Shown: piece after piece, positions 18,645-27,741 of the stretch
Layout of the letters: every line of letters starts with the position of its first letter
Position numbering within the stretch: the stretch's first letter is position 1
Source: Micromonospora sp. HK10
GTDB lineage: Bacteria > Actinomycetota > Actinomycetes > Mycobacteriales > Micromonosporaceae
Length of the DNA: 61,536 nucleotides
Direction: 5' to 3'
NCBI RefSeq assembly: GCF_000982955.1
Contig: NZ_KQ058826.1
Span: 22,501-84,036 of the forward strand
The notes under the pieces: generated by a model
What the model was told of the DNA's origin: nothing
Databases searched by the model: none
The model's input: the letters and a program-made list of their open reading frames with translations, nothing else
Position numbers and translations under genes: made by a program

Positions 18645-19471
18645 CGGGCGCGGCGGCCGGCGTCCTGGAAGCCGAGCCGCCGGTACAGGCCCGCGGCCGG
18701 GTTGTTGTCGTTGACGCAGAGCCACGCCTCCCGCGCCCCATCGGCGGCCAGGCCCCGCAGGGCAACCGCCACCAGGTACGCCCCGACCCGCCTTCCCCGC
18801 CACCCGGGGACCACACCCACCTGGTCGATCCAGGTGTCGATGACGTTGAGGAAACCCACGGCGGCACCGTCGGGCCCGCGCGCGACAAGCGACAGGTCCG
18901 GCCGGTACCCGTCCTCCTCCGCCAGGTCACCCAGCCACTCCTCCGCGCTGGGCGAGGCGAAGCCGGGGCGGTCGGCGAAGCTCGCCCGGTATGTCTCGAA
19001 CAGCTCGGCGTCGAGCAGCGCCGGACCGGTGGTGACGCCCTCGGGCTCGGCGACCTCGGGGAGGGCGGCCAGGTCGTGCCGGAGCACCCACTCGGTGAAG
19101 GTCCGCTCGTAGCCGCGCGCGGTGAACAGGGCGTCCGCGCCCGCGCTCCACGACTCGGTGGTCAGCAGCAGGTCAACGTCGCCGGCCTGCTCCTCAGCCC
19201 AGGTCAGCAGCCGGCCGCCGAGGCCCCGCCCGCGCCAGGCCGGGTGCACCAGGCCGGTGCTGGCGGCCGGCGTCCGCCCGGTGCCGACCCCGACGGCCGC
19301 GACCAGCTCATCGCCGTGCCAGCCGGCGAGGGTACGCGTCTGGAGCAGTCGCGCCCGCAGCAGCGGCGGATCGGCGAACAGCGGCAGCCCACCGTCTTCG
19401 GCCAGGCACGCGCCGGCCAGGCCAGCCAGCGACGGGAGGTGTTCCTCGCCGAGTTCCTGCCAGGTCAGCAC
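18608..19471 (-). CDS. GNAT-family N-acetyltransferase (double domain)
   Basis: A 287-aa protein with two GNAT-like halves. The N-terminal half has GLVHPAWRGRGLGGRLL and the C-terminal half has VGVVPGWRGRRVGAYLVAVAL, both acetyl-CoA-binding R/Q-x-x-G-x-G/A loops. It is related to mycothiol synthase-like double-GNAT proteins, but I do not see enough to assign MshD. Substrate unknown; cytosolic. Confidence 0.88.
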   Translation of the reverse strand: MLTWQELGEEHLPSLAGLAGACLAEDGGLPLFADPPLLRARLLQTRTLAGWHGDELVAAVGVGTGRTPAASTGLVHPAWRGRGLGGRLLTWAEEQAGDVDLLLTTESWSAGADALFTARGYERTFTEWVLRHDLAALPEVAEPEGVTTGPALLDAELFETYRASFADRPGFASPSAEEWLGDLAEEDGYRPDLSLVARGPDGAAVGFLNVIDTWIDQVGVVPGWRGRRVGAYLVAVALRGLAADGAREAWLCVNDNNPAAGLYRRLGFQDAGRRARYLRPGPVPPHS

Positions 19472-19601
19472 GTCCGCCCGCTCCTTCCGCCCGCCGGGAG
19501 CACCGGCCGGGGGCCGGCCGGCGCGTCGGCGCGCCCGGGGCAGTAGGCCCTGCGGTGCCGGCGGGTGTCAACCGGATTCGTCGCGGCCGGGCCGTCGCGG
19601 G

Positions 19602-20255
19602 TCAGGATCGCGGGGCGCCGGCGGCGGCGAGCGCGTCGAGCAGCGCCCGCAGGCGGCGCTCCCGGCCGAACCGTCCCTCGTAGAGCCCCACCTGCCAGGC
19701 CGCCGGGCTGTCCACCCGGTCCCGCCAGTGCCCGGCCAGCTTGCCGGTGCCGTCGTCACTGACCAGCGCTTCCGCCACGGCGGGCGGCACGTCGAGGATG
19801 AGGAGCGGGCCGCCGGGCCGGTCGCGGTCCACGCGTACCCCGGTGAGTGCCCGGGCCGGCAGCCGCAGGTCCCACCAGTTCGGGGCGGCGGGGTCGGCGT
19901 CGGCGAGTTCGTCGGCCCAGACGCCGCGCAGCCGGCCGCGCACCTCGCCGTCGGCCACCTCGAGCATGGGGTGCCCGGCGCCGTAGCCGTACCAGGTGCT
20001 GGCGGCGACGGTGAGCAGCAGGTACGCCACCGGGCCGAGCACCACCACCACGGGTACGGCGACGAACGGCAGCCACGGCACCTGCCCGGCCAGCGGCACG
20101 GTCACCACCAGGGCGAGGATCCCGACAATGACCAGGAGCACGAGGCCCATGGCGCTCACCGGGCGGGCCTGGTAGCCGGCCCGGATCGGCCGCAGCGTGC
20201 CGAGCATCCGCAGCAGGGGTCGCCGCATCCGCAGCTCCGGCGCGACGGCGCTCAT
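19602..20255 (-). CDS. Two-TM membrane protein of ESX-like cluster
   Basis: A 217-aa protein. Two transmembrane helices lie near residues 35-55 and 63-85 (VLLVIVGILALVVTVPLAG and FVAVPVVVVLGPVAYLLLTV), followed by a soluble domain of about 130 residues rich in Asp/Arg. Its ATG overlaps the stop of the YbaB-like gene (ATGA, 20252-20255). No family recognised. The coupled position ties it to the putative secretion-related pair upstream. Confidence 0.75.
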   Translation of the reverse strand: MSAVAPELRMRRPLLRMLGTLRPIRAGYQARPVSAMGLVLLVIVGILALVVTVPLAGQVPWLPFVAVPVVVVLGPVAYLLLTVAASTWYGYGAGHPMLEVADGEVRGRLRGVWADELADADPAAPNWWDLRLPARALTGVRVDRDRPGGPLLILDVPPAVAEALVSDDGTGKLAGHWRDRVDSPAAWQVGLYEGRFGRERRLRALLDALAAAGAPRS

Positions 20256-20659
20256 GACCGGCCGAGGTTGCCGCGTAGCTGGTCCAGCTTCTCCCGTTGC
20301 GCGTCGACGAGCCGCTGGTACTGGGCGACCTGCTCCCGGGCCTGGCGCACGGCGTCGGTGCCGAACCCGTCGGCGGCGCCCTGGGTCATCTCGGCGACCA
20401 CCCCGGCCAGCCGGGCACTGGCCGCGTCGGCGGCCCGGCCGGTGGCCGCGAGGATCGCCTCGCGCAGCTCGTACGTCTGCATCCGCCGGGTCTCGGCGGC
20501 CAGCTCGATGTCGACGAGGCGGCCGCTCGCGCCGCACGTCGCCCGCACCAGCCCGGTGTCGTCGCTGCCCTCGCCGGTGAGGTCCTGGATCTGGCCGGCG
20601 AACCGGTTGGCTTGCTCCGCCATGCCCTCGATGCGGCGTCGGGCGTCCGGGTCGATCAC
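20252..20659 (-). CDS. YbaB/EbfC-family protein
   Basis: A 135-aa, mostly helical protein. The core VRATCGASGRLVDIELAAETRR followed by a long coiled-coil C-terminus resembles YbaB/EbfC nucleoid-associated proteins. In actinomycetes such variants are often encoded beside WXG100/ESX-like proteins, as here: the ESX-like gene ends 18 bp upstream and the membrane gene overlaps downstream. It may act as a cytoplasmic partner in the cluster rather than as a DNA-binding protein. Confidence 0.75.
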   Translation of the reverse strand: MIDPDARRRIEGMAEQANRFAGQIQDLTGEGSDDTGLVRATCGASGRLVDIELAAETRRMQTYELREAILAATGRAADAASARLAGVVAEMTQGAADGFGTDAVRQAREQVAQYQRLVDAQREKLDQLRGNLGRS

Positions 20660-20677
20660 GATGTCTCCTCTTTCCGG

Positions 20678-21730
20678 TCAGGCGAAGTTCTCGCCGACGC
20701 GGAACTCGGTCAGGTCGGGCGTGCCGGCCGCGCCGTCGTCGGGCAGCGCCATCAGCTTCAGGAAGTCCTTGGCGAGGCCGTTGATGACCGCCAGGACCAG
20801 GCCGCCCAGCGCGGTCACCGCCGCGACCATCGTGGTGACCGAGCCGGCCACGGCCGCCCCGGCGGCCTCGATGATCGGCTCCAGCACGACCGCGGCGCCG
20901 GGCACCAGCTCGGCGGCGCGCATCGCGATCAGCCAGGTCAGGAACGGCACGGTCATCGCGCCTAGGGCGATCCAGAGCCCGCCGAGGGCGATCTCCAGGG
21001 AGTGCAGCGCCTCCCCGAGGGTACGGATGTAGGCGCCCAACTCGTCCAGGTGGCCCTTGAGCTTGGTGGCCATGATGACGAAGTTGTCCTTGCCCTCGCC
21101 CTTCCAGGTGCCGGTGGCCGCCGCGCACATCTTGTCGAAGTTCGCGTTGAGCGCCTTCTGCAGGTTGTCGCCGTGCCGCATCAGATCCGCGCCGGCCTGG
21201 GCGATGCCGACCGGGTTCGCCACGAACAGCGCGGCGGCGGCCACGCCGATGATGAACGTCGGGCAGAGCGCGGCGCAGGCCGACAGGCCGCCCATGACCG
21301 CGCCGATCTCGGCCAGCGTGATGGTGGCGGCCACCGTGGCGGCGCCGCCGAGCACCGCCGGGTCCGTGAGCAGTTGCGCGGTGCCGGTCCTGCCGTACGC
21401 GTCACCGAAGCCGCTCATCTTCGCGGGCGTGCCGCCGAACCCGCCGACGTGCAGGTCCTCGGCGCGCTCGTACTGGTCGGCGACGACGCCCAGCTTCGAG
21501 CCGATCTGCCGGCACACGTCCGCGGCCCCGCGTACGTCCTTGACCAGGAAGTCGACGCGCTGGATGTAGAGCGCCTCCACCGGCGAGAGGGCGATGCCGA
21601 ACCCAGGCGTGTCGACGACCGCGTCTCGGGCCAGCTCGTCGGCCGCGTTCGCGTAGTCCTCCGCGATGGTGGTGCCGATGGTCCGGCCGTGGGTCCGGAC
21701 GTCCTCCGGGTCCACCGTGAAGTCCGCCAT
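20678..21730 (-). CDS. WXG100/ESX-like large protein
   Basis: A 350-aa protein from the ATG at 21730, after a GGGAGGG site. The first 110 residues are helical with ESX-like composition (TVDPEDVRTHGRTIGTTIAE). A hydrophobic glycine/alanine stretch follows (about 120-180), then a second helical WXG100-like region with TGTWKGEGKDNFV around residue 205, and a hydrophobic C-terminal third. It looks like a membrane-associated type VII secretion substrate or its scaffold. The whole fused architecture is not one I can match to a named family. Confidence 0.65.
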   Translation of the reverse strand: MADFTVDPEDVRTHGRTIGTTIAEDYANAADELARDAVVDTPGFGIALSPVEALYIQRVDFLVKDVRGAADVCRQIGSKLGVVADQYERAEDLHVGGFGGTPAKMSGFGDAYGRTGTAQLLTDPAVLGGAATVAATITLAEIGAVMGGLSACAALCPTFIIGVAAAALFVANPVGIAQAGADLMRHGDNLQKALNANFDKMCAAATGTWKGEGKDNFVIMATKLKGHLDELGAYIRTLGEALHSLEIALGGLWIALGAMTVPFLTWLIAMRAAELVPGAAVVLEPIIEAAGAAVAGSVTTMVAAVTALGGLVLAVINGLAKDFLKLMALPDDGAAGTPDLTEFRVGENFA

Positions 21731-21890
21731 GCTGTCCCTCCCCGTCCGCCGCACTGCGCTCCCCGGGCATCGTAGGGGATCACTGGGTCCTGGAACGCCC
21801 CCGTGCGGTGGCCGGGACGCGGCGGGATCGGGCGCCCGGTCTGGCCGCCGGGCCCGCCCGGCACCGTTCGCCTCCGCTCATCCGGCGAAC

Positions 21891-22012
21891 GGCTGGGCGG
21901 CTGGGCGGCTGCGCGGCTGCGCGGCTGCGCGGCTGCGCGGCTGGGCGGCTGGGCGGCTGGGCGGCTGGGCGGCTGGGCGGCTGGGCGGCTGGGCGGCTGG
22001 GCGGCTGGGCGG
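21891..22012. repeat. 9-bp tandem repeat
   Basis: About 13.5 copies of ggctgggcg, four of them varied to ggctgcgcg. It lies downstream of the sense-strand ends of both flanking genes and is not inside a supported gene; the open frames across it are a consequence of the repeat period. Confidence 0.9.
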
Positions 22013-22031
22013 CATGATGCTCGCGGCAGAT

Positions 22032-22067
22032 ATGCCGCTGAGGCATGAATATGCCGCAGCGGCATAT
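22032..22067. repeat. Pair of atgccgc palindromes
   Basis: Two adjacent dyads. One is imperfect, atgccgctgaggcat (22032-22046); the other is near-perfect, atatgccgcagcggcatat (22049-22067), with 9-bp arms around a single base. They fall between the 9-bp and 55-bp repeat tracts. They could be a protein-binding site or a mobile palindromic repeat. Confidence 0.7.
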
Positions 22068-22100
22068 CGCTCTCGAGCCCTCGCATTCCCCCACGGCACC

Positions 22101-22385
22101 AGGATCGGTCGGGACGCCGCCCGGGCACCCGGCCCGCCCCCAGGGCAGCGCCGCCGGGATCGGTCGGGACGCCGCCCGAGCACCCGCCACGCCCCCAGGG
22201 CAGCACCGCCGGGATCGGTCGGGGCGCCGCCCGAGCACCCGCCACGCCCCCAGGGCAGCACCGCCGGGATCCGTCTTGACGCCGCCCGGACTCCCGGCAC
22301 GCCCCCAGGGCAGCGCCGCCGGGATCGGTCGGGACGCCGCCCGAGCACCCGGCACGCCGTCAGGAGAGCGCCGCCGGGATCCACC
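22101..22385. repeat. 55-bp tandem repeat, about five copies
   Basis: Units start with gggatcggtcgggacgccgc at 22101, 22156, 22211, 22266 and 22321, with a sixth partial unit from 22376; the spacing is exactly 55 bp. Copies differ by a few substitutions. There are no unique spacers, so this is not CRISPR. The region 21731-22492 holds no supported gene. Confidence 0.92.
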
Positions 22386-22492
22386 GCCGCCCGCTGCTTC
22401 GCAGGGAGCGACATCAGCGCCGTGCGTGGCAGGACGGCGTCGGGCCGACATCGACCGGCCGGGGCGGCCCGCTCGATACGTCGGCGACGAGG

Positions 22493-23239
22493 TCACAGCA
22501 CCCGGGTGACCCGCTCGGCGGCCATGCGGGCGTCCAGCCGCGCCCGGTCGAGGTTGGCACAGAGCACCACGGACGCGCCGGCCGCGAGGGGGGCCAGCAG
22601 CCACTTCAGCGGCTGTTCGTGCTCGCCGGCGTCGACCAGCAGCCGGTCCCCGGCGCGCAGGTCGAGCTGTTCGGCGACCGCCTTGGCCAGCGCGCCCCAC
22701 TCGCCGTAGCTGGTGCCGTCCGGGCTGGCCGGGTCGCTCGGCTGGAGGGCGGCGAGGTCGGGGGCGGCGGCCGGGTGCCGCAGCACCTCGGCGGACCAGT
22801 CCAGCCAGCCCGGCGGCACCTCGGCGAGCGGCTCGGCGCCGGTGCCGACCAGGTAGCGGTGTGTCCCGTCGGGCACGTCCTCCAGCCAGTCGTCGAGGCG
22901 TTCCGGGGTGACGAAGACCGCGTCGTACGGCCGGTCGGCGCCCGGTTCGAGCACCGGCAGCCCGGCCAGGGCGCGGGGCCGGAACGAGACCGCCAACCCC
23001 ACCGACCAGGCGCCAATCAACACCGCCGCCGTACGCCAGTGCGGCGGCAGCAGCACCGCGACCCGGTCGCCGGGGCGCAGCCCGCACCCGTCGCGCAGGA
23101 GCGCGGCACACCGGCCCGCCCAGTCGCCGAGCTGATGGGCGGTGAGCGCGGTCCGCTCCCCCGTCGTGTCGTCGCAGTACGTGAGCAGCGCGGCCTCGGT
23201 GGGTGCGGCGCCCACGACGGCGCTCGGCTGTCCAGCCAT
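22493..23239 (-). CDS. TIGR03089 family protein
   Basis: A 248-aa protein that looks like the first part of an acyl-AMP ligase. ALTAHQLGDWAGRCAALLRDG and GLRPGDRVAVLLPPHWRTAAVLIG match the N-terminal domain of adenylate-forming enzymes, but the phosphate-binding loop region and the C-terminal lid are missing. This is the constant form of the actinobacterial TIGR03089 family, so it is not a recent truncation. Function unknown. Confidence 0.88.
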   Translation of the reverse strand: MAGQPSAVVGAAPTEAALLTYCDDTTGERTALTAHQLGDWAGRCAALLRDGCGLRPGDRVAVLLPPHWRTAAVLIGAWSVGLAVSFRPRALAGLPVLEPGADRPYDAVFVTPERLDDWLEDVPDGTHRYLVGTGAEPLAEVPPGWLDWSAEVLRHPAAAPDLAALQPSDPASPDGTSYGEWGALAKAVAEQLDLRAGDRLLVDAGEHEQPLKWLLAPLAAGASVVLCANLDRARLDARMAAERVTRVL

Positions 23240-23425
23240 CGGTTGCTCTCCCTCCTGGCGGTCAGCTCACCCTAGCCGGGTGAACCGGTCTCCCGTGCCA
23301 CGCCGGTCACCCCGCCCCGCCGAAACCGGTCGACCAGCAGGGCCAACCGCCGCCCGTGTTCCGCCGGCCGCGGCCGGCCGCCGCGCAGCAGGGTGACCCG
23401 GCCGGGCAGCCCGCTCCAATCGATC

Positions 23426-23470
23426 AAGGGGTTGCCGCACCGATCGTCCTGACCGGTGCGGCAACCCCTT
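23426..23470. terminator. Strong 17-bp stem hairpin
   Basis: Arms aaggggttgccgcaccg (23426-23442) and its exact complement (23454-23470) around an 11-base loop. It lies 37 bp beyond the stop of the zinc protease gene. No T-run follows on either strand, so it would be a GC-rich stem-only terminator or an mRNA-stabilising hairpin. Confidence 0.7.
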
Positions 23471-23506
23471 GGCTGAGCCGGGAGGTGCGGGTGGGTGCCG
23501 GCTTGC

Positions 23507-24469
23507 TCAGCCGGCGCCGCCCGCGCGGAACGCCACCCAGGCGTCGCTCATCCGGTCCGCCTGGCCCGGGGTGAACATGTTCATGCAGGAGTCCTGCGTG
23601 TAGTCCATGAAGTTGTGGATCGGGTCCAGCCCCGGCGCGGTGCAGGTGTCCGCGCCCACCGGGCAGTTGAACTGCGGGGCCGCCTCGCGCGGGGTGTCCG
23701 CCACGAAGTCGCCGGAGGCGGAGCAGCCGTGCGCGAAGGTGTGCTCCAGCATCAGCCAGTGCCCGACCTCGTGCGTCAGCGTGTCACCGAGGGCGTACTT
23801 GCCCGCCGTGCCGCCCGGCATCGACTCGTCGAGCATCACCACGCCGTCGATGTAGTCCCGGCCGTTGTTGTAGTCCTTCGGGAAGTACGCCCAGCCGAGC
23901 AGCCCGCCGCCGATGTTGGCCGCGTAGACGTTCAAGGTCTCCGAGTCGCCGGTGTACAGCGCCTTCTTCATGTCCCGCTCGTTCTTGCCCGGCACCACCG
24001 TGTACCAGGCGCTGTTCACCGTCCACGTCGTGTCGACGAGCGTGAACCGGAACGGCGTGTCGGAGGCGTCGGGGGCGGTCCGGCCCGCGTACGAGTCGTT
24101 GAGCACCGTCATCTGCGCCGCGATGAGCGTGTTCCACCGGGCCTTCTCGGCCGCACTCAGCGGGTGGTCGGAGATCATGTGGAAGACCGTCGGCACGGTG
24201 ACGCTGCCGTTGGCCAGGCGCGGGGCATCCTTGATCACCCCGTAGGCGTTCGCCTCGTTCTTCGAGTACAGCTCCGGCTCCTTGGCCGTGGCGCCCTCGG
24301 CGACCCGCGCCATGCCCGGCGCGTCGGCGGCCGGGTCGCACGTCGCGCCACCCGGGATGGTGGTGGCGGGCGCGGCCAGGCCCGCCGCGCCGTACGCGCT
24401 GCCGGACGCCAGGAGCGTGGCAGCTGTGGCGGTGAGGACCGCCAGTCGGAAAGCGGATCTCCTGTGCAT
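23507..24469 (-). CDS. Secreted zinc metalloprotease (M43-like)
   Basis: A 320-aa precursor from the ATG at 24469; the frame is open further upstream without homology. It has a Sec-type signal peptide (MHRRSAFRLAVLTATAATLL). The extended zinc motif HEVGHWLMLEH puts His233, His237 and His243 on zinc, and NFMDYTQDSCM provides the Met-turn, both typical of pappalysin-type metzincins. Cysteines in the C-terminal part suggest disulfides. Predicted extracellular endopeptidase. Confidence 0.93.
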   Translation of the reverse strand: MHRRSAFRLAVLTATAATLLASGSAYGAAGLAAPATTIPGGATCDPAADAPGMARVAEGATAKEPELYSKNEANAYGVIKDAPRLANGSVTVPTVFHMISDHPLSAAEKARWNTLIAAQMTVLNDSYAGRTAPDASDTPFRFTLVDTTWTVNSAWYTVVPGKNERDMKKALYTGDSETLNVYAANIGGGLLGWAYFPKDYNNGRDYIDGVVMLDESMPGGTAGKYALGDTLTHEVGHWLMLEHTFAHGCSASGDFVADTPREAAPQFNCPVGADTCTAPGLDPIHNFMDYTQDSCMNMFTPGQADRMSDAWVAFRAGGAG

Positions 24470-24632
24470 CGGTGCACCTTTCTCAACGGGGCGGTGCGGA
24501 TCGACGCGTCGTTGCCCTGACCACGGTCGATGACGTCGTCGTTGGGGGTATGAGACCACGCCGACGGCATCGACAGAAGACCTGGTGAGCAGGGTGGCTG
24601 CCGATGTAACGGAAGCGGATTGTGGGGCGCTG

Positions 24633-25553
24633 TTAGGCCGCGGCGGCGGGGAGTTCGGGGCCGCCGTCCAGCAGCGGGGCGAGCAGGTCGCCGTACTCCT
24701 CGACCCGGTCCAGGACCTCGGCGGAGCTGAACTGGCGGACGGCCGGCCTCCCCCCGCGACCGCCGGCCTCGACCTCGTCCCAGGTCAACGGCGTGGACAC
24801 CGACGGCGCCGCCTGCGCCCGCAGCGAGTACGGCGCCACGGTGGTCTTCGCCGCGTTGTTCTGGCTCCAGTCGATGAAGACCTTGCCGGGGCGCAGGTTC
24901 TTCGCCATCTTCGACACGATCAGCTTCGGGTGCGCCCGCTCCAGTTCCTGGGCGATCCGCCGGGCGTACCCGGACACCTCGTCGGCGGACTGGGTGCCGG
25001 CGATCGGGCAGGAGAGCTGCATGCCCTTCTTGCCGGAGGTCTTCGGGTAGGCGTCGATCCCGTCGTCGGCCAGCCGGTCCCGCATCAGCAGCGCCACCTG
25101 GCAGCACTGCTGCAACGCCGCCGGGGCCCCCGGGTCCAGGTCGACCACCATCAGGTCCGGCTGCTCCCCGATCCGCCACTGTGGCGTGTGCAGCTCCAAC
25201 GCGGCGAGGTTGGCCAACCAGACCAGGGTGGGCAGGTCGTCGGCGACCACGTAGTCGATGGTCTCCCGCCCCTTGCTCGACCCCGGAGCGGGCAGGTTCT
25301 CGGTGCGTACCCAGTCGGGGGTGGCCGCCGGGGCGTTCTTCTCGAAGAACGAGCCGCCGTCGACGCCGTTCGGGTAGCGGATCCGGGTCAACGCCCGGTC
25401 CCGCAGGTGCGGCAGCAGCACCGGGGCGATCCGGGTGTAGTAGTCGATCACCTCACCCTTGGTGAAGCCGGCCTTCGGGTAGAGGACCTTGTCCAGGTTG
25501 GACAGCTCCAGGGCGCGGCCCTCGACGTCCACCCGCAACCGGTCAGCCGGCAT
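24633..25553 (-). CDS. LigD-type polymerase/primase domain protein
   Basis: A 306-aa stand-alone polymerase domain of the bacterial NHEJ family. Signatures include LSNLDKVLYPKAGFTKGEV, the catalytic DLDPG (in VVDLDPGAPAAL) and HPKLIVSKMAKNLRPGKVFIDWSQN. It adds or fills in nucleotides, preferentially ribonucleotides, at broken ends. It overlaps the ligase gene by 11 bp, indicating one operon, and is divergent from ku. The 3'-phosphoesterase domain of full LigD is not present in either gene. Confidence 0.95.
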   Translation of the reverse strand: MPADRLRVDVEGRALELSNLDKVLYPKAGFTKGEVIDYYTRIAPVLLPHLRDRALTRIRYPNGVDGGSFFEKNAPAATPDWVRTENLPAPGSSKGRETIDYVVADDLPTLVWLANLAALELHTPQWRIGEQPDLMVVDLDPGAPAALQQCCQVALLMRDRLADDGIDAYPKTSGKKGMQLSCPIAGTQSADEVSGYARRIAQELERAHPKLIVSKMAKNLRPGKVFIDWSQNNAAKTTVAPYSLRAQAAPSVSTPLTWDEVEAGGRGGRPAVRQFSSAEVLDRVEEYGDLLAPLLDGGPELPAAAA

Positions 25554-26484
25554 CGTCGACCTCCTCGGCGGGCTTGTCCGGACGCAGCCGCAGGATCCGC
25601 GGGAAGCGCAACCGCCCGTCGGGGGTGCGCTGGCCGTACTTCACCTCCACCACGACCCGTGGTTGTACCCAGATCGCGCCCCGGGCATCCTCGCGCGGCA
25701 CGTCCCCGGCGAACGGCGACGCCGCGCCGCGCAGCGGTTCCAACTCGCGCAGCAGTTCCCGTTCCAGCGCCGCGCCGATCCCGCCGCCGACCCGGCCCCG
25801 GTAGGTGAGCCGCCCGTCCGGCCGGGGCACCCCCACCAGCAGGCCGCCGATCTTGCGGGCGCCGGGCCGCCAGCCGCCGACCACGAAGTCGCCGGTCACC
25901 TCCAGCTTGACCTTCACCCAGTCCGGCGAGCGCACCCCCGGCCGGTAGGCCGAGTCGGCCCGCTTGGCCATCACCCCTTCCAGGCCGTGCTCGCCGGCCG
26001 CCGCGTAGGTGGCCGCGCCGTCGCCGAAGCTGGGCGGCACGGCCCACCGGGCCGCGCCGAGTCCGAGCGACTCCAGCGCCGCCCGCCGCTCCCGGTAGGG
26101 GCGGCCGGTCAGGTCCTCGCCGCGCAACCGGAGCAGGTCGAAGATCATGTACGTGACGGGCACGGTCGCCGCCAGCCGCGCCGCCTTGACCGCGTTGCGC
26201 ACGTGCATCCGCTCGGCCAGGGCGGTGAACGACGGCTGACCGTCGGTGAAGAGCACCACCTCGCCGTCGAGCAGGGCGTCGTCGACCTGCTCGGCCAGGG
26301 GGATCAGCTCCGGGTACGCGACGGTGATGTCGACGCCCGAGCGGGCGTACAGGTGCGGGCGCCCGGCCACGATGTCGGCCAGCGCCCGGACCCCGTCCCA
26401 CTTGAACTCGTACGCCCAGCCGGCACCGGCCGGGAGCTGCCCGGTCATCGCGAGCATCGGCTTCATCGGCGCGCCGGGCACCAT
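25543..26484 (-). CDS. ATP-dependent DNA ligase (LigD-type)
   Basis: A 313-aa ligase with motif I EFKWDGVRA (Lys is the adenylation site), motif III-like LLDGEVVLF, motif IV EGVMAKR and motif V WVKVKLE, then an OB-fold domain. It seals double-strand breaks with Ku. The polymerase gene follows with an 11-bp overlap. Together with the divergent ku it forms a complete, split NHEJ set. Confidence 0.95.
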   Translation of the reverse strand: MVPGAPMKPMLAMTGQLPAGAGWAYEFKWDGVRALADIVAGRPHLYARSGVDITVAYPELIPLAEQVDDALLDGEVVLFTDGQPSFTALAERMHVRNAVKAARLAATVPVTYMIFDLLRLRGEDLTGRPYRERRAALESLGLGAARWAVPPSFGDGAATYAAAGEHGLEGVMAKRADSAYRPGVRSPDWVKVKLEVTGDFVVGGWRPGARKIGGLLVGVPRPDGRLTYRGRVGGGIGAALERELLRELEPLRGAASPFAGDVPREDARGAIWVQPRVVVEVKYGQRTPDGRLRFPRILRLRPDKPAEEVDDAG

Positions 26485-26566
26485 TCGACTCTAGTTGCAC
26501 CCGGAAGCACGTGCGGGACGTTCGATCGTTTGCGATCCTGGTCAGAACCGGGGAGAGGAGCGCGTG

Positions 26567-27595
26567 ATGCGGGCGATCTGGAAAGGAGCGGTGTCGTTCG
26601 GCCTGGTGTCGATCGGGGTGAAGGTCTACTCGGCCACCGAGGAGAAGGACATCCGCTTCCACCAGGTGCACCGCGAGGACGGCGGCCGCATCCGGTACAA
26701 GCGCACCTGCTCGGTCTGCGGCGAGGAGGTCACCTACGACGACATCGCCAAGGGGTACGACATCGGCGGCGGCGAGATGGTCATCCTCACCGACGAGGAC
26801 TTCGCCGACCTGCCGCTGAGCACCTCGCACGCGATCGACGTGCTGGAGTTCGTCCCCGCCGAGCAGGTCGACCCGATCCTCTACAACAAGGCGTACTTCC
26901 TGGAGCCGGAGGGCTCGGCCACCAAGCCGTACGTGCTGCTGCGCGACGCGCTCGCCGACTCGGAGCGGGTGGCGATCGTCAAGGTGGCGCTGCGCCAGCG
27001 GGAGCAGCTCGCCACCCTGCGGGTACGCGAGGGCGTGCTGCTGCTCAACACCATGCTCTGGCCGGACGAGATCCGCCAACCCGACTTCGGCTTCCTCGAC
27101 GAGGACCTGAAGGTCCGCCCGCCGGAGCTGGCGATGGCCAGCTCGTTGATCGACTCGATGGCCGGCGAGTTCGAGCCCGACGCCTTCACCGACGACTACC
27201 GGGCCGCGTTGCAGGAGGTCATCGACGCCAAGATCGAGGGCCGCGAGGTGGTCCAGCCGGAGGAGGAAGAGGCCGCGCCGGCCGCCGCGGTGGACCTGAT
27301 GGCCGCGCTGAAGGCGTCCGTGGAGCGGGCCCGGGCGGCCCGGGGCGAGGCGCCCTCGGGTGGCGGCGCCGAGCCGACCCCGATCTCGTCGGCCCGCTCG
27401 GCGCAGAAGGCGGCGAAGGCCCCGGCCAAGAAGACCGCCGAGAAGAAGGCCGCCGCCAAGAAGGCCCCGGCCCGGAAGGCCCCGGCGAAGAAGGCCGCCG
27501 AGAAGAAGGCCGAGCCGGCCAAGAAGACGGCCGCCAAGAAGGCCCCGGCCAAGAAGGCGGCGGAGAAGAAGGCCGCGCCGCGCAAGTCGGCCTGA
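26567..27595 (+). CDS. ku: Ku protein
   Basis: A 342-aa protein opening with MRAIWKGAVSFGLVSIGVKVYSA, the bacterial Ku signature. The ring domain covers about residues 1-260. The final 60 residues are a Lys/Ala/Pro tail (AKKAPAKKAAEKK repeats) like those that help mycobacterial and Streptomyces Ku bind internal DNA. The ATG at 26567 follows GGGGAGAGGAG. It is divergent from the ligase gene across 82 bp, so shared regulation is likely. Confidence 0.96.
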   Translation: MRAIWKGAVSFGLVSIGVKVYSATEEKDIRFHQVHREDGGRIRYKRTCSVCGEEVTYDDIAKGYDIGGGEMVILTDEDFADLPLSTSHAIDVLEFVPAEQVDPILYNKAYFLEPEGSATKPYVLLRDALADSERVAIVKVALRQREQLATLRVREGVLLLNTMLWPDEIRQPDFGFLDEDLKVRPPELAMASSLIDSMAGEFEPDAFTDDYRAALQEVIDAKIEGREVVQPEEEEAAPAAAVDLMAALKASVERARAARGEAPSGGGAEPTPISSARSAQKAAKAPAKKTAEKKAAAKKAPARKAPAKKAAEKKAEPAKKTAAKKAPAKKAAEKKAAPRKSA

Positions 27596-27741
27596 CCGCC
27601 CGGAAACCTCCCTCGACCGGCCCACTGTCTGATCCGCCCTGCGCCGCAGGAGCACAGGGGGCGTCCGGCCGGGTACCGTGTGCGCTGGCCTCGGCGGCGG
27701 CCCGCCGGGGGCGCACCCACCCCACCCAGCAGGGAGTCGAC

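Noticed and set aside
21891..22385. CRISPR-like array
   Set aside because: The repeats are directly adjacent with no unique spacers and no cas genes are nearby; these are ordinary tandem repeats.
21780..22509. Several open frames through the repeat tract
   Set aside because: Their length comes from repeat periods that lack stop codons; the products are monotonous Pro/Ser/Ala/Arg strings.
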